From Bernardetia sp. (lineage in GTDB: Bacteria; Bacteroidota; Bacteroidia; Cytophagales; Bernardetiaceae): DNA of 64,000 nucleotides. Positions within the stretch are counted from its first letter, which is position 1. The number at the start of each line of letters is the position of its first letter. Position numbers and translations under genes: made by a program. Location of the stretch: the NCBI GenBank assembly GCA_020630575.1, contig JAHDBD010000005.1, forward strand, positions 1 through 64,000, given 5' to 3'. Positions 1 to 8,696 of the stretch are shown here, piece after piece. The notes below the pieces were generated by a model. It saw nothing but the letters and a program-made list of their open reading frames with translations, was not told the origin of the DNA and did not search any database.

Positions 1-66
1 CATATTTACGTTCCATAATAAAATTAGTTATGTAACACTATGTTAGGACGAGACAAATAATACATA

Positions 67-107
67 AAAAATGCCTTATCTCATTAATTTGAAGTAAGGC
101 ATTTTTT
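67..107. terminator. Intrinsic terminator downstream of the HIT gene
   Basis: A perfect 12-bp stem (AAAAATGCCTTA at 67-78 pairing with 95-106) is flanked by A and T runs on both sides. It lies just after the stop of the leftward HIT gene and could work in both directions. Confidence 0.8.
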
Positions 108-135
108 GTGTCAGATACTGAAATAGATTGTGTAA

Positions 136-528
136 TTACGCCAAGTTCTGACGAATCTTTTCTGCTGTATTTTGAAAATCTTCTTGAGTAAATTCTGGTC
201 GTTTTTTCTCAAAATTCAAATCTTCAATTTCATTAATCGGAACTAGATGAACATGAGTATGTGGAACTTCTAAACCAATAACAGCAACTCCAATACGATT
301 ACAAGAAATAGATTTTTTCATTGCTAGAGCAACTTTTTTCGAAAAAAGTATTAATTCAGAAAGTTCTGAATCGGCTAAATCAAAAATATAATCATTTTCT
401 TTTTTTGGAACACACAAAACGTGTCCTTCTTTCAAGGGACGAACATCTAAAAAAGCAAGATGTTTTTCGTCTTCCAAAATTTTATAAGAAGGAATTTCTC
501 CGTTGATGATTTTTGTGAAAATAGACAT
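136..528 (-). CDS. HIT family nucleotide-binding protein
   Basis: This 130-residue protein has the full length of a one-domain HIT (histidine triad) protein. The triad is visible as H90-T-H92-V-H94 followed by LVP, and the N-terminal half carries the usual EIPSYKILED and FLDVRP...GHVL segments of the family. HIT proteins of this branch hydrolyse adenosine phosphoramidates or dinucleoside polyphosphates in the cytoplasm; the true substrate here is unknown. It lies 88 bp downstream of greA on the same strand, an arrangement I recall from other Bacteroidetes, so the two are probably cotranscribed, and a strong hairpin follows the stop. The family call is secure; the physiological role is not. 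Confidence 0.93.
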   Translation of the reverse strand: MSIFTKIINGEIPSYKILEDEKHLAFLDVRPLKEGHVLCVPKKENDYIFDLADSELSELILFSKKVALAMKKSISCNRIGVAVIGLEVPHTHVHLVPINEIEDLNFEKKRPEFTQEDFQNTAEKIRQNLA

Positions 529-532
529 AAGT

Positions 533-609
533 TAAGTTATAGGTTGTAAGTGGTAAATTGTAAGTTCATTGTGAATTCATTTATCACTTATAACTCACAA
601 CTTATCACC
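533..609. repeat. Imperfect inverted repeat between greA and the HIT gene
   Basis: The intergenic spacer reads as an imperfect palindrome built from TTATAAGTGATAAA-like and TTATCACTTATAACT-like units. Related low-complexity TTA/ATCACT spacers occur at 46370-46405 and 47945-48020. It may be a transcript hairpin or a dispersed intergenic repeat. Confidence 0.45.
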
Positions 610-616
610 TGTGTTT

Positions 617-1093
617 TTATCGTGTAATTTCTAGAATTTCAAATTTCATTTTTCCTCTTGGAGCATCTATCTCTGCTGTTTCGCCTACTTTTTTACCTAA
701 AAGTCCTTTTCCAATAGGAGATAAAACAGAAATTTTGTTTTGTTTTAAGTCTGATTCTTCTTCTGCTACAAGAGTGTATTGTAAAACTAGTTTTTTATTA
801 GCCGAATTTCTAATTTTTACTTTTGAAAGAATAGAAACTTTTGAAATATCAATTTGAGACTCATCAAGAATACGAGCATTACTGATTGTTGTTTCTAGTT
901 TTGATATTTTCATTTCTAGCATTCCTTGTGCATCTTTTGCTGCATCATATTCTGCATTTTCTCTCAAGTCTCCTTTGTCTCTAGCTTCTGAAATTTCTTC
1001 AGCAATATTTGCTCTTCCTTTTGTTTTAAGATATAAAAGTTCTTGTTGTAATTCGTCGTATTTTTCTTTTGTAAAATATGATATGTTTGCCAT
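617..1093 (-). CDS. greA: Transcription elongation factor GreA
   Basis: The 158-residue product is a typical GreA. The N-terminal coiled-coil hairpin (about 1-75) carries the conserved tip GDLRENAEYDAAKDAQ at 41-56, with the acidic residues D42 and E45 that reach into the RNA polymerase active site. The C-terminal FKBP-like domain (about 80-158) has the signature PIGKGLLGKKVGE. GreA rescues backtracked RNA polymerase by stimulating transcript cleavage. It is the upstream member of a likely two-gene unit with the HIT gene. All diagnostic residues are present. Confidence 0.97.
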   Translation of the reverse strand: MANISYFTKEKYDELQQELLYLKTKGRANIAEEISEARDKGDLRENAEYDAAKDAQGMLEMKISKLETTISNARILDESQIDISKVSILSKVKIRNSANKKLVLQYTLVAEEESDLKQNKISVLSPIGKGLLGKKVGETAEIDAPRGKMKFEILEITR

Positions 1094-1170
1094 AATTCTG
1101 AAATGTTATAAGTTATTGTTGTCAAATTGTATGATGTACTTCCTTTTATAGTTGTAAAGGAATTTTTATC

Positions 1171-1210
1171 AAAAAAAAGAACACACCAAATCTATGAGAA
1201 GTTTGGCGTG
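1171..1210 (-). terminator. Leftward intrinsic terminator upstream of greA
   Basis: On the minus strand a 9-bp stem (CACGCCAAA with TTTGGTGTG, including one G-U pair) is followed by a run of eight T after three bases. The mismatch would be A-C on the plus strand, so the hairpin is directional. It should end transcription from the 1316-2143 gene before greA. Confidence 0.7.
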
Positions 1211-1315
1211 AACCTTTTATGATTATACGTATTTTGCTAATTTCTATTTTAATTTTCTGTAATTACAAAGATACAAAAAACACATTGAAATTGATGTAAT
1301 TTACTACTTAGGTAA

Positions 1316-2143
1316 TTACATTTTTTTTGGGTCATCTGTCTTTGTTTTTTCCTTATTATTTATAGTTGATTTGGGTTGATTGAGTTGTATTTTTTCAACA
1401 GTTACAATTTTTCCTTTTTCATTTTTGTCCAATCTCCAACTTAATGTTCCATCAGACAAACGAATAAGTTTAGCTACACCCAAAATTTCTAATGTATTAC
1501 GGTCTTTTACTTGTAGAGTGGCTGTATCAGCTTCTACTGTACCAGAAAGTGAATAGTTATATTGACAATCTACTCCGTAACAATGTGTTCCTAAAACTTC
1601 TTTTCCAACTTGATTGAGTTGAATCAATACTTTTTTACCATCAAAGTTCCATTCCCAATCTCCTTTAAAATCAGCATATTTAGGTTGATTATTTTGCATC
1701 AATACTATTTCTTCAAGCTGTTTTGTCATTGGCTTAAAGGTAAGGTTAATGATAGAAGGCTTTGCAGAATAGTTTATAAACTGTACAGTTAGAGAATCGG
1801 ATGTTTTGTTTTGAAACTCAAACACCCAATAGTAGGCATTGCCAGCTTCATTACTCAAAACTAACGTATGGTTTGTTTCTATAAAAAAGCCTTTTAAGCT
1901 ATCTAAACCTAATAAATTTCGTGCATCATATTTTCCATTTTTTTCAAATGAGATTTGTTGCGCACCTTGTTTGAATAATTTAGAGGTAATTTTGGAAGAA
2001 ACACTTGTATCTTGTTCTGTCATTCTTTCCAAATACCATTTTGTGCCTTTTAGTGTGGAAAGGGAGGTAGCCCAAACATATCCATTACAAAAAAATAAAA
2101 GACCAATTAAAGATAAAAAAAATAAATATTTTGTAGTTTTCAT
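1316..2143 (-). CDS. Secreted protein of unknown function, two beta-rich modules
   Basis: I do not recognise this 275-residue protein. It has a clear signal peptide (about 1-26, ending VWA before TSL), so it is exported. The first part (about 30-140) begins STLKGTKWYLERM and reads like a lipocalin-type stress module. The second (about 150-250) contains DFKGDWEWNF and alternating hydrophobic strands, with a pair of cysteines in THCYGVDC that could form a disulfide. The C-terminus is lysine-rich and low-complexity. It ends at a directional terminator, so it is probably transcribed alone. A lipocalin-like small-molecule carrier is only a guess. Confidence 0.75.
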   Translation of the reverse strand: MKTTKYLFFLSLIGLLFFCNGYVWATSLSTLKGTKWYLERMTEQDTSVSSKITSKLFKQGAQQISFEKNGKYDARNLLGLDSLKGFFIETNHTLVLSNEAGNAYYWVFEFQNKTSDSLTVQFINYSAKPSIINLTFKPMTKQLEEIVLMQNNQPKYADFKGDWEWNFDGKKVLIQLNQVGKEVLGTHCYGVDCQYNYSLSGTVEADTATLQVKDRNTLEILGVAKLIRLSDGTLSWRLDKNEKGKIVTVEKIQLNQPKSTINNKEKTKTDDPKKM

Positions 2144-2501
2144 TCAATAAAAAATAAAGGTAAAATTTAGTGTGCTAATATATTTGTGAGTATAACTTAA
2201 AGATTAGTTTAAGAACTTATCAAACAAAAAAGTTTTATGTGATAGTTCCCACAAAAATATTGTTTTTTATGTAGGATAAAAAATAAGTGTAAATAATTAA
2301 TTATTGGTTGTAAGTGAATATTTATAAAAAAAAAATGTATTTTATTGAATATAAAATATTTTAATTTTGTGTGCTATAAATCCTAACTCTATCAACCACT
2401 TATTATAGTTCAACTGTAATAAGGCATATTTTTGTTAAAAAAGCAAAACAACAGAAGGTAAATTTATTATTTATAATCAACCATTTATAATTTGTTTTGT
2501 T
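2144..2501. other. 358-bp AT-rich intergenic spacer
   Basis: This spacer lies between two leftward genes. I see no credible ORF, no clear hairpin terminator and no consensus TAnnTTTG promoter with a properly spaced -33 element. Confidence 0.5.
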
Positions 2502-3758
2502 TTATTCGTAACGCAAAGACTCAATAGGATCTAAATTAGAAGCTTTATAAGCAGGATAAACTCCAGCAGCTAATCCAACAAAAATACAAATAATGATTCC
2601 GACAATCATCCAAAGCCAAGGAATAACAAACTGAGCATCTGCACTTCCTATAAATTTGGCGACTCCATTACCTAATCCAATACCCAAAAAAATGCCAAAT
2701 AATCCACCTAGTAAGCAAATAACGATTGCTTCAATTAAAAATTGCCTTCTTATCTGTTTGGCAGAAGCTCCAATTGCTTTTCTGATTCCGATTTCTCGTG
2801 TTCGTTCTGTCACCGAAACAAGCATAATATTCATTAGTCCAATAGATGCACCTAGTAAGGTTAAGAATCCTATTCCTGCTCCTCCTAAACGCAGTATTCC
2901 TGTAGTTTCTCCTAAAGAAGAAGACAGCGATTCACTACTAGAAACTTCAAAAGATGATTTTTGAGTAAGTTTGTCTCCTCTAATTATTCTCATAAGTCCT
3001 GTAGCTTCTCCCATGAGTGCTTCTGTTTGAGCAGGATTTTTTACACCAATTGTGATAGTATAAGAAAGTTGTCTGTCATTTCCCAAAATATTTGCCATAG
3101 GTAGAGGAATCAAAACGCTTCTATCTGTACTTGAAGAGCTTCCTATTCCTCCTTCTTCTTCCAAAAGACCAATAACTGTAAAGCCATATCCTTTTACTAA
3201 AATACGCTTTCCGATAGGTGAGTTTCCTTTAAAAAGAGTTTCATTTATTTCTTTTCCGATAATGGCAAATTGACTTCCTCGTTGAATGTCTATTGAAGTA
3301 AAATTTCTACCTTCCTTAATCTCAAATCCATTTACTAAGTTATATTTTTCATCAATACCAACAACTGAAGAGTTTGGGTTTGTTTTTTCGGATTGATATT
3401 TTACTTCTGTTCCAAAACTCACTCTTGTATAGATAGTTACGGCATCTTCTGAACTTACACTCTCGCTAAAACGCTTTTCAAATGCCATTACTTCATTATA
3501 TTTCAATGGACTTTCTATTTTTTCTACTACACCACGACGACGAGAGCGCATGCTATTATTTTTATCTTTGACATCAAAAGAATTAGCTCCCAAATCGGAG
3601 AGACCAGCAGTAATATTTTGTTCGATAGCATCAATAGCTGTCAAAATGCCTACTAAAGCAGTAATTCCGATGGCAATAAGGGAAATTGTGAGAAGAGAAC
3701 GCAACCAATTATCACGAGTAGCACGCAGAGCCTCGGCAGTATTTTGAGCTAAATTCAT
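2502..3758 (-). CDS. ABC transporter permease, MacB/FtsX type
   Basis: The 418-residue protein has the MacB permease layout. One membrane segment lies near the N-terminus (about 20-42), then a periplasmic MacB-PCD domain (about 45-270), then three C-terminal membrane segments (about 285-310, 335-362, 378-405). The FtsX signature VTERTREIGIRKAIGA sits after the second membrane segment, and the C-terminus PIESLRYE is typical. Such permeases work with a separate ATPase and a periplasmic adaptor to export lipoproteins, peptides or drugs without moving them across the inner membrane. No ATPase is adjacent. A MacA/HlyD-type adaptor occurs 31 kb away at 34775, but partnership cannot be inferred from distance. 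Confidence 0.92.
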   Translation of the reverse strand: MNLAQNTAEALRATRDNWLRSLLTISLIAIGITALVGILTAIDAIEQNITAGLSDLGANSFDVKDKNNSMRSRRRGVVEKIESPLKYNEVMAFEKRFSESVSSEDAVTIYTRVSFGTEVKYQSEKTNPNSSVVGIDEKYNLVNGFEIKEGRNFTSIDIQRGSQFAIIGKEINETLFKGNSPIGKRILVKGYGFTVIGLLEEEGGIGSSSSTDRSVLIPLPMANILGNDRQLSYTITIGVKNPAQTEALMGEATGLMRIIRGDKLTQKSSFEVSSSESLSSSLGETTGILRLGGAGIGFLTLLGASIGLMNIMLVSVTERTREIGIRKAIGASAKQIRRQFLIEAIVICLLGGLFGIFLGIGLGNGVAKFIGSADAQFVIPWLWMIVGIIICIFVGLAAGVYPAYKASNLDPIESLRYE

Positions 3759-3886
3759 AAATTATTCAAAACTATTTTTTGGTAGATACTACTATTACTA
3801 AGAGATTATTCTATTAGTTTGAATAAATCGGATTTATTACAAAAATATAGGAAATTTGATTTATTATAAATGATATTGTAGCAATT

Positions 3887-4606
3887 TTATTTGACTAGAT
3901 TATATTTTAAGATGCAATAAATAGCTCTAAATCCATCTTTCCAGTTTATTTTTTTTCCTTCTTTATAAGTTCTTCTATGGTAAGATATGGCTACTTCATA
4001 AATTCTTATTCCATATAATTTAGAGATTTTAGCAGTTATTTCAGGTTCAAACCCAAAACTATTTTCTTCTAGTTTTATAGATTGAATCATTTTAGTATTA
4101 AAAATTTTATAACAGGTTTCCATATCTGTTAAGTTGAGATTAGTAAACAGATTCGATAAAAAAGTTAAAAACTTGTTTCCTAGTGTGTGCCAACAGAAAA
4201 CAAGCCCTTTAGAAGTATCATTCATAAATCTAGAACCATATACTACATCTGCAAAATCATCAATGATGGGTTGTAACAGAATATTATATTCCTGTGGAGC
4301 ATATTCTAGGTCAGCATCTTGAATAATTAGATATTCACCAGCTGCTTTATGTATTCCTGTTCGTAAGGCTGCACCTTTGCCTTTATTGATACTGTGGGCA
4401 AAATAAGAAATAGACAAATCAGGATTTTCTGTAGTATATTTTTTTACTGCTAGTTCAGTATTGTCAGTCGAACAGTCATTTACTATAATTATTTCTTTTT
4501 GAATATTATTTATCAAAATTACATCTTTAACTTTATTCAGTAATGCTATAATTGTTCTTTCTTCATTATAGGTAGGGATAATTATAGAAAGGGTGTTTAT
4601 GTGCAT
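3887..4606 (-). CDS. Family 2 glycosyltransferase, polyprenol-phosphate sugar transferase type
   Basis: The 239-residue protein is a one-domain GT-A transferase. The nucleotide-sugar motifs are in order: IIIPTYNEERTI near the N-terminus, IVNDCSTDNTE, GKGAALRTGI, and the metal-binding QDADLEY, followed by VYGSRF. The pattern is that of dolichol/undecaprenyl-phosphate mannosyl- or glucosyltransferases (DPM1-like). There is no C-terminal membrane domain, unlike the GtrB/ArnC forms. It probably loads a sugar onto a lipid carrier for glycoprotein or glycolipid assembly at the inner membrane. Neighbours give no pathway; it seems transcribed alone. Confidence 0.9.
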   Translation of the reverse strand: MHINTLSIIIPTYNEERTIIALLNKVKDVILINNIQKEIIIVNDCSTDNTELAVKKYTTENPDLSISYFAHSINKGKGAALRTGIHKAAGEYLIIQDADLEYAPQEYNILLQPIIDDFADVVYGSRFMNDTSKGLVFCWHTLGNKFLTFLSNLFTNLNLTDMETCYKIFNTKMIQSIKLEENSFGFEPEITAKISKLYGIRIYEVAISYHRRTYKEGKKINWKDGFRAIYCILKYNLVK

Positions 4607-4712
4607 AAAGTTGATTAAGAGTGTGTTTTATGTGGATATTACTATAACAATGATTGCTTTTCCTTATTTTTGAACCATCAAAGAAAGACTAAAAAAATAA
4701 ATTTATATTTTT

Positions 4713-4794
4713 AGCTATCTATAAAAACAGAATTTTAATCCTGTTTATTAATGAGTGAATTTTTCAAAGTATAAATTTATTCATTTTATATTCC
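4713..4794 (-). repeat. Copy of the 82-bp ACAGGGTT palindromic repeat (degenerate core)
   Basis: Read on the minus strand, the first 69 bases of this stretch match 18102-18170 with five differences. Its last part (ending TTTTTATAGATAGCT) matches the end of 18244-18275. The central palindrome has decayed to ACAGGATTAAAATTCTGT. It lies between the glycosyltransferase and RDD genes. Confidence 0.75.
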
Positions 4795-4856
4795 AAAGAG
4801 ATGTTGCCATTGTTGAGGAAAAAAATAGAGTAGTAGATGATTTTTGAGACAGTTTA

Positions 4857-5615
4857 CTACCTTGTCAAAACAATATAATCCTGTAATACAGTATGTAAAA
4901 ACTGTTTAGTTTGTTGTGGACTTGAAAATTTTTCTTGTGGAACATCTAGTTTTTGGGCAGCTAAAAGAGCTGTTTTTTGAAGTAATTTATAGGTTTCTTT
5001 TTGTTTTGGAAAACGACTTGCACGATTTAGAATTGTTTTGATGGCAAGCATATCCTCCTCTGAAAACACTGTAACACGCTCATAAGTAGGTTCATAGTTT
5101 CTAAAAGAACGAATATTAAGTAATTCTTTCATATTTACATGTTGAGTAGATTTTACTTTAATAACTGTTGTTCCTGCCAAAATATCTCCCAAACGCTGTC
5201 CTTTTTCAGTTCCTGTAACCAATAAAACAGCTAAAGCACCTGAGGAAAAAACTATATCTACCATTCTGAATGCCCAACGCATAAAGTAATCGGAAAGAGA
5301 AGGAATATCACCATTTAGCTTTACTACACGAATTCCCATTGCTCTTTTACCAATACTTTGCCCATTGAAAATAATTTCACAAAAGAGGGAATAAAAAAGC
5401 CATATAGGCAAAATAATCAGAAAACTAAAAAACATATATGCTTTTTCTGACCAACCAACAACATAAAGTAACCAACTAAATAATAGATACAAAACAATAT
5501 TGACAAGAATAAGAATAGCCAAATCTATAACCCAAGCAATGATACGCTGAACGGTAGAAGGTAATTCATATTCAATAGTTACGTTTTGAGAAGTGCGAAT
5601 AGAAATGGTTTTCAT
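4857..5615 (-). CDS. RDD family membrane protein
   Basis: The 252-residue protein has an RDD domain in its first 150 residues: an Arg/Asp pair in the first membrane helix (RIIAWVIDLAI), two further helices, and the family motif GQSIGKRAMGIRVVKLNG. A soluble C-terminal tail of about 90 residues is predicted in the cytoplasm. RDD proteins have been linked to ion transport, but the function is mostly unknown. It is divergent from the SpoIIM-like gene at 5782 across a 166-bp spacer. RDD and SpoIIM genes neighbour each other in many Bacteroidetes, usually with DUF4129, MoxR and DUF58 genes, none of which are here. Confidence 0.9.
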   Translation of the reverse strand: MKTISIRTSQNVTIEYELPSTVQRIIAWVIDLAILILVNIVLYLLFSWLLYVVGWSEKAYMFFSFLIILPIWLFYSLFCEIIFNGQSIGKRAMGIRVVKLNGDIPSLSDYFMRWAFRMVDIVFSSGALAVLLVTGTEKGQRLGDILAGTTVIKVKSTQHVNMKELLNIRSFRNYEPTYERVTVFSEEDMLAIKTILNRASRFPKQKETYKLLQKTALLAAQKLDVPQEKFSSPQQTKQFLHTVLQDYIVLTR

Positions 5616-5781
5616 ATATTTACAAAGTATTTTTTTATTATCTAACCTTATATTTTAAATTTCTTAGAACAAATAAAAGTTTTAGCTTACAAATTAGTAA
5701 AATAATTAGTATTTTGTAGTTTATTATATAAAAAATGATGACAAAATAATTGGCAGAGCAATTTTATAAAATTCATAAAAA

Positions 5782-7635
5782 ATGAGAGAAAATACTTTTA
5801 TAGAACAAAATAAGGAAAAATGGCAAGACTTTGAGCAATTACTCAAAGAAAAACAGCGTAATCCAGACAAACTTAGTGAATCTTTTGTCGAAATTACAGA
5901 TGACCTTTCTTATGCACGTACGTTTTACCCTAATCGTTCGGTGCGTTTATATCTCAACGGAATTGCTCAACAAATATTTAGAGATGTCTATAAAAATAAA
6001 CGAGTTAGGTGGCAAAAACTCCTAGATTTTTGGACAACTGATTTGCCTGCCACCATGTATATGATTCGAAAAGATCTTTTAGTTGCTTTTCTTATTTTCT
6101 TTGGTGCTTTACTCATCGGTATTTTTTCTACTGTACAAGACCCTGATTTTGTAAATGTTATTTTGGGAGAAAGTTATGTGCAAATGACAGAAGAGAATAT
6201 TGCCAATGGAGACCCAATGGCTGTTTATAAAGGAAGTGATGAGATAAGTATGTTTTTTCGGATTACGTTTAATAATTTGAGAGTTGCTTTTATGAGTTTT
6301 GTTATGGGCGCACTCTTTTGTATAGGAAGTATTTTTGTATCTATTTATAACGGAATAATGGTGGGTTCTTTTCAATATTTTTTCTATGAAAAGGATGTTT
6401 TGATAGATTCTATGTTTGCGATTTGGTTACACGGAACACTTGAAATTTCATCGATTGTTATTGCTACAGCAGCAGGAATTACGATGGGAAAAGGGTTGCT
6501 TTTTCCAGGCACACTCAGTAGATTGGAATCTTTTCAGATTAGTGCAAGACGTGGAATGAAAGTAATGGTAGGACTTGTTCCTGTGATTATTTTGGCTGGA
6601 TTTATTGAGAGTTTTCTGACTCGTTATACTGATATGCCTTTGATTATTCGTGGAACACTTATTTTGGTTTCGCTTCTTTTTATGGTAGGTTATTTTGTGA
6701 TTTATCCATATATTTTGGTAAAGACTAAAAAAATAACATTACCTGCTCAGAAACTTCCCGAAACAAGTGAAGACAGTGAATTTGAGCTTTTTCAGATACG
6801 AACATTAGGTAATATTCTGACAGAGTCAATGATGATTCATAGAAGACATTTTGTTCCTATTTTTAATCTATGTGTTGTGATGTTATTTCCTTTGGCTATT
6901 ATGATGTATCTTTTAGTTTTTAAAGATATTTCAAATTTTGATTTTCCTCGTGATTTGGAATATAAGATGGAGGAATATTATTTATTAATCGTAACAGGAA
7001 ATTATATTCAAAGTATTCCCTTCATGATAGCGCATACATTAATTTGGACGCTTGGCATTACCTTTCCGTATTATTTTTTCTCTGAAACGGTCACTCAAGA
7101 ATCTAGAAAGATAGAATGGTCTGTTAAAGGTTTTGGTAATTTTCTACTCAAAAATGGTTACAAATCATTTTTAGCTGTTCTTTTGGTAAAAGCTATTATT
7201 TTTTCTAGTCCGTACATGATTTTTGTTGCTTTATTAGTTACGCCACTATTACTTTTTTGGTTATTTACTTGGACCACCCAAACAAATAATCCTTTCAAAG
7301 CCTTTGGAAAAGCACTAAAACTATTTTTCTTTCAACCAATCGATAGTTTTATGATGATGGCAATTACTCTTTTGGTAGGCTCTGTTTATTATGTTCTTAT
7401 CAATTCTCCTTTGAGTGGTTTCTTTATTGGAGTTTTGGAAATGCACTTTTTGGAAGGCGAAACGTTTGCACTCAAGATTGTACAAGTATTTTATTTTGCT
7501 AGTCTGATTACAGGTATGTTTCTCATTGTTCCTTTATTTATTTATTCTATCGGAATGCAGTATTTTAGTGTGATGGAACGTGCTGAAAATACAACACTCA
7601 AACAACGTATTGAAGCAATAAAAGTAGAGGAATAG
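5782..7635 (+). CDS. SpoIIM-like membrane protein with extra C-terminal membrane domain
   Basis: Residues 1 to about 330 match the SpoIIM/DUF95 family: a soluble N-terminus with REN...FIEQNKEKW and a YARTFYPN motif, then about five or six membrane helices. In non-sporulating bacteria this family is of unknown function and is often paired with RDD proteins, as here. The unusual part is the length. At 617 residues it is nearly twice the usual size, and the second half (about 350-617) is another run of around six hydrophobic helices. The fusion is in one uninterrupted frame. Start ATG 5782 is the first in frame after the divergent spacer. A hairpin terminator follows. Confidence 0.85.
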   Translation: MRENTFIEQNKEKWQDFEQLLKEKQRNPDKLSESFVEITDDLSYARTFYPNRSVRLYLNGIAQQIFRDVYKNKRVRWQKLLDFWTTDLPATMYMIRKDLLVAFLIFFGALLIGIFSTVQDPDFVNVILGESYVQMTEENIANGDPMAVYKGSDEISMFFRITFNNLRVAFMSFVMGALFCIGSIFVSIYNGIMVGSFQYFFYEKDVLIDSMFAIWLHGTLEISSIVIATAAGITMGKGLLFPGTLSRLESFQISARRGMKVMVGLVPVIILAGFIESFLTRYTDMPLIIRGTLILVSLLFMVGYFVIYPYILVKTKKITLPAQKLPETSEDSEFELFQIRTLGNILTESMMIHRRHFVPIFNLCVVMLFPLAIMMYLLVFKDISNFDFPRDLEYKMEEYYLLIVTGNYIQSIPFMIAHTLIWTLGITFPYYFFSETVTQESRKIEWSVKGFGNFLLKNGYKSFLAVLLVKAIIFSSPYMIFVALLVTPLLLFWLFTWTTQTNNPFKAFGKALKLFFFQPIDSFMMMAITLLVGSVYYVLINSPLSGFFIGVLEMHFLEGETFALKIVQVFYFASLITGMFLIVPLFIYSIGMQYFSVMERAENTTLKQRIEAIKVEE

Positions 7636-7642
7636 AACATTA

Positions 7643-7672
7643 TATGTCGTTGGTGGGACACCGACAACGGCA
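7643..7672 (-). repeat. Copy of the TGCCGTTGT...AACGACAT intergenic repeat
   Basis: The minus strand of this 30-base stretch matches 30051-30080 with three substitutions and one gap. It forms an imperfect hairpin around a GGTGTCCCACC centre. It lies just after the stop of the SpoIIM-like gene. Confidence 0.7.
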
Positions 7673-7760
7673 TTAGAAAGTTTATATATTGTCAGTCTAA
7701 AACCAACCAACAGCAAAAAGAAAGAATTACTAAAAAATTAAATTACTTTAGAAACCAAAA

Positions 7761-7798
7761 ACACCTTCAAGTTTATAAGATTTGAAGGTGTTTTTTTT
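7761..7798 (+). terminator. Intrinsic terminator after the SpoIIM-like gene
   Basis: ACACCTTCAA (7761-7770) pairs perfectly with TTGAAGGTGT (7782-7791), followed by a run of T. The genes on either side converge here. Confidence 0.85.
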
Positions 7799-7831
7799 GA
7801 TTTATAATTTTATCTATTTACTTCTTTTAAT

Positions 7832-8536
7832 TTACTTAGGATTTGTAGCCCAAACTGTGGCATCAGTAATAAAACCAACATCATTCATAGAAAGTAGAGA
7901 TACGATAGTATGAGCAATTTCAGTTCCTTGGAGTTTGCTCTCATTTTCTTTGTCTTGTGTAGCTCCTACTTTATCAAAAAATGGTGTTACCACTTCACTA
8001 GGATTTACTTGCATTACTCTGACGTTGTGTTTACGAAGTTCTGCACGCCAACATTCTGTCATGGCAGCCAATGCAAATTTACTAGAACAGTAAGCTGTTC
8101 CATTCGCAAAACCTTTTTGAGAAGCTGTAGAAGCAATATTTATAATATTTCCAGTATTTTCTTTTTGGAAATGTTTGGCAGCTTCCTTTCCTACCATAAA
8201 AGCACCTTTTACATTTACTTCCCAAACTTTAGTAAAATCTTTCACTGAAGTATCTACCAATGCACCAAAACTACCAATTCCTGCATTATTTATAACTACA
8301 TTAATTCCTCCCATTTCTTGAAGTGCTTTTTCGAATAAGTTTTTGACATCAACTTCCTTCGAAACATCAGCAGTTGTTCCTTTTATTCCTAGTTCTGAAA
8401 TGGCTTTTTGTACGTCTTTTGCGTTTCTAGCACAGATAAAAACATCTGCTCCTTGTTCTTTCAGAAGTTTAGCTGTTGCATAACCTATTCCTGTACTTCC
8501 TCCTGTCAAAATTACTTTTGCGTCTTTGATTTGCAT
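7832..8536 (-). CDS. Short-chain dehydrogenase/reductase
   Basis: This 234-residue classical SDR has every core element: the cofactor motif TGGSTGIG at 11-18, NNAG at 83-86, catalytic Ser136, and Y149-x3-K153 in the YCSSK motif. The N-terminal beta strand is followed by ICARN, which suggests NADP preference through the arginine; that is inference. The PSEVVTPFF segment near 179-187 closes the active site. It resembles 3-oxoacyl-ACP reductase and sepiapterin-reductase-like enzymes, but SDR substrate cannot be told from these motifs. No fatty-acid genes are nearby; it appears monocistronic. Confidence 0.93.
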   Translation of the reverse strand: MQIKDAKVILTGGSTGIGYATAKLLKEQGADVFICARNAKDVQKAISELGIKGTTADVSKEVDVKNLFEKALQEMGGINVVINNAGIGSFGALVDTSVKDFTKVWEVNVKGAFMVGKEAAKHFQKENTGNIINIASTASQKGFANGTAYCSSKFALAAMTECWRAELRKHNVRVMQVNPSEVVTPFFDKVGATQDKENESKLQGTEIAHTIVSLLSMNDVGFITDATVWATNPK

Positions 8537-8696
8537 AAAAAATGAGTATGATTAATTTTTTGATAAATTGATTTAAAGTTTAACATGTAATCAAAGAACT
8601 ACTAGATAATATTGTTTTAAATTTTAGAATAAACTAACATTTTTGAAAAAAAAATCAAAACAATAAACAAGAAATGAAAATTCATATCTAATCACT

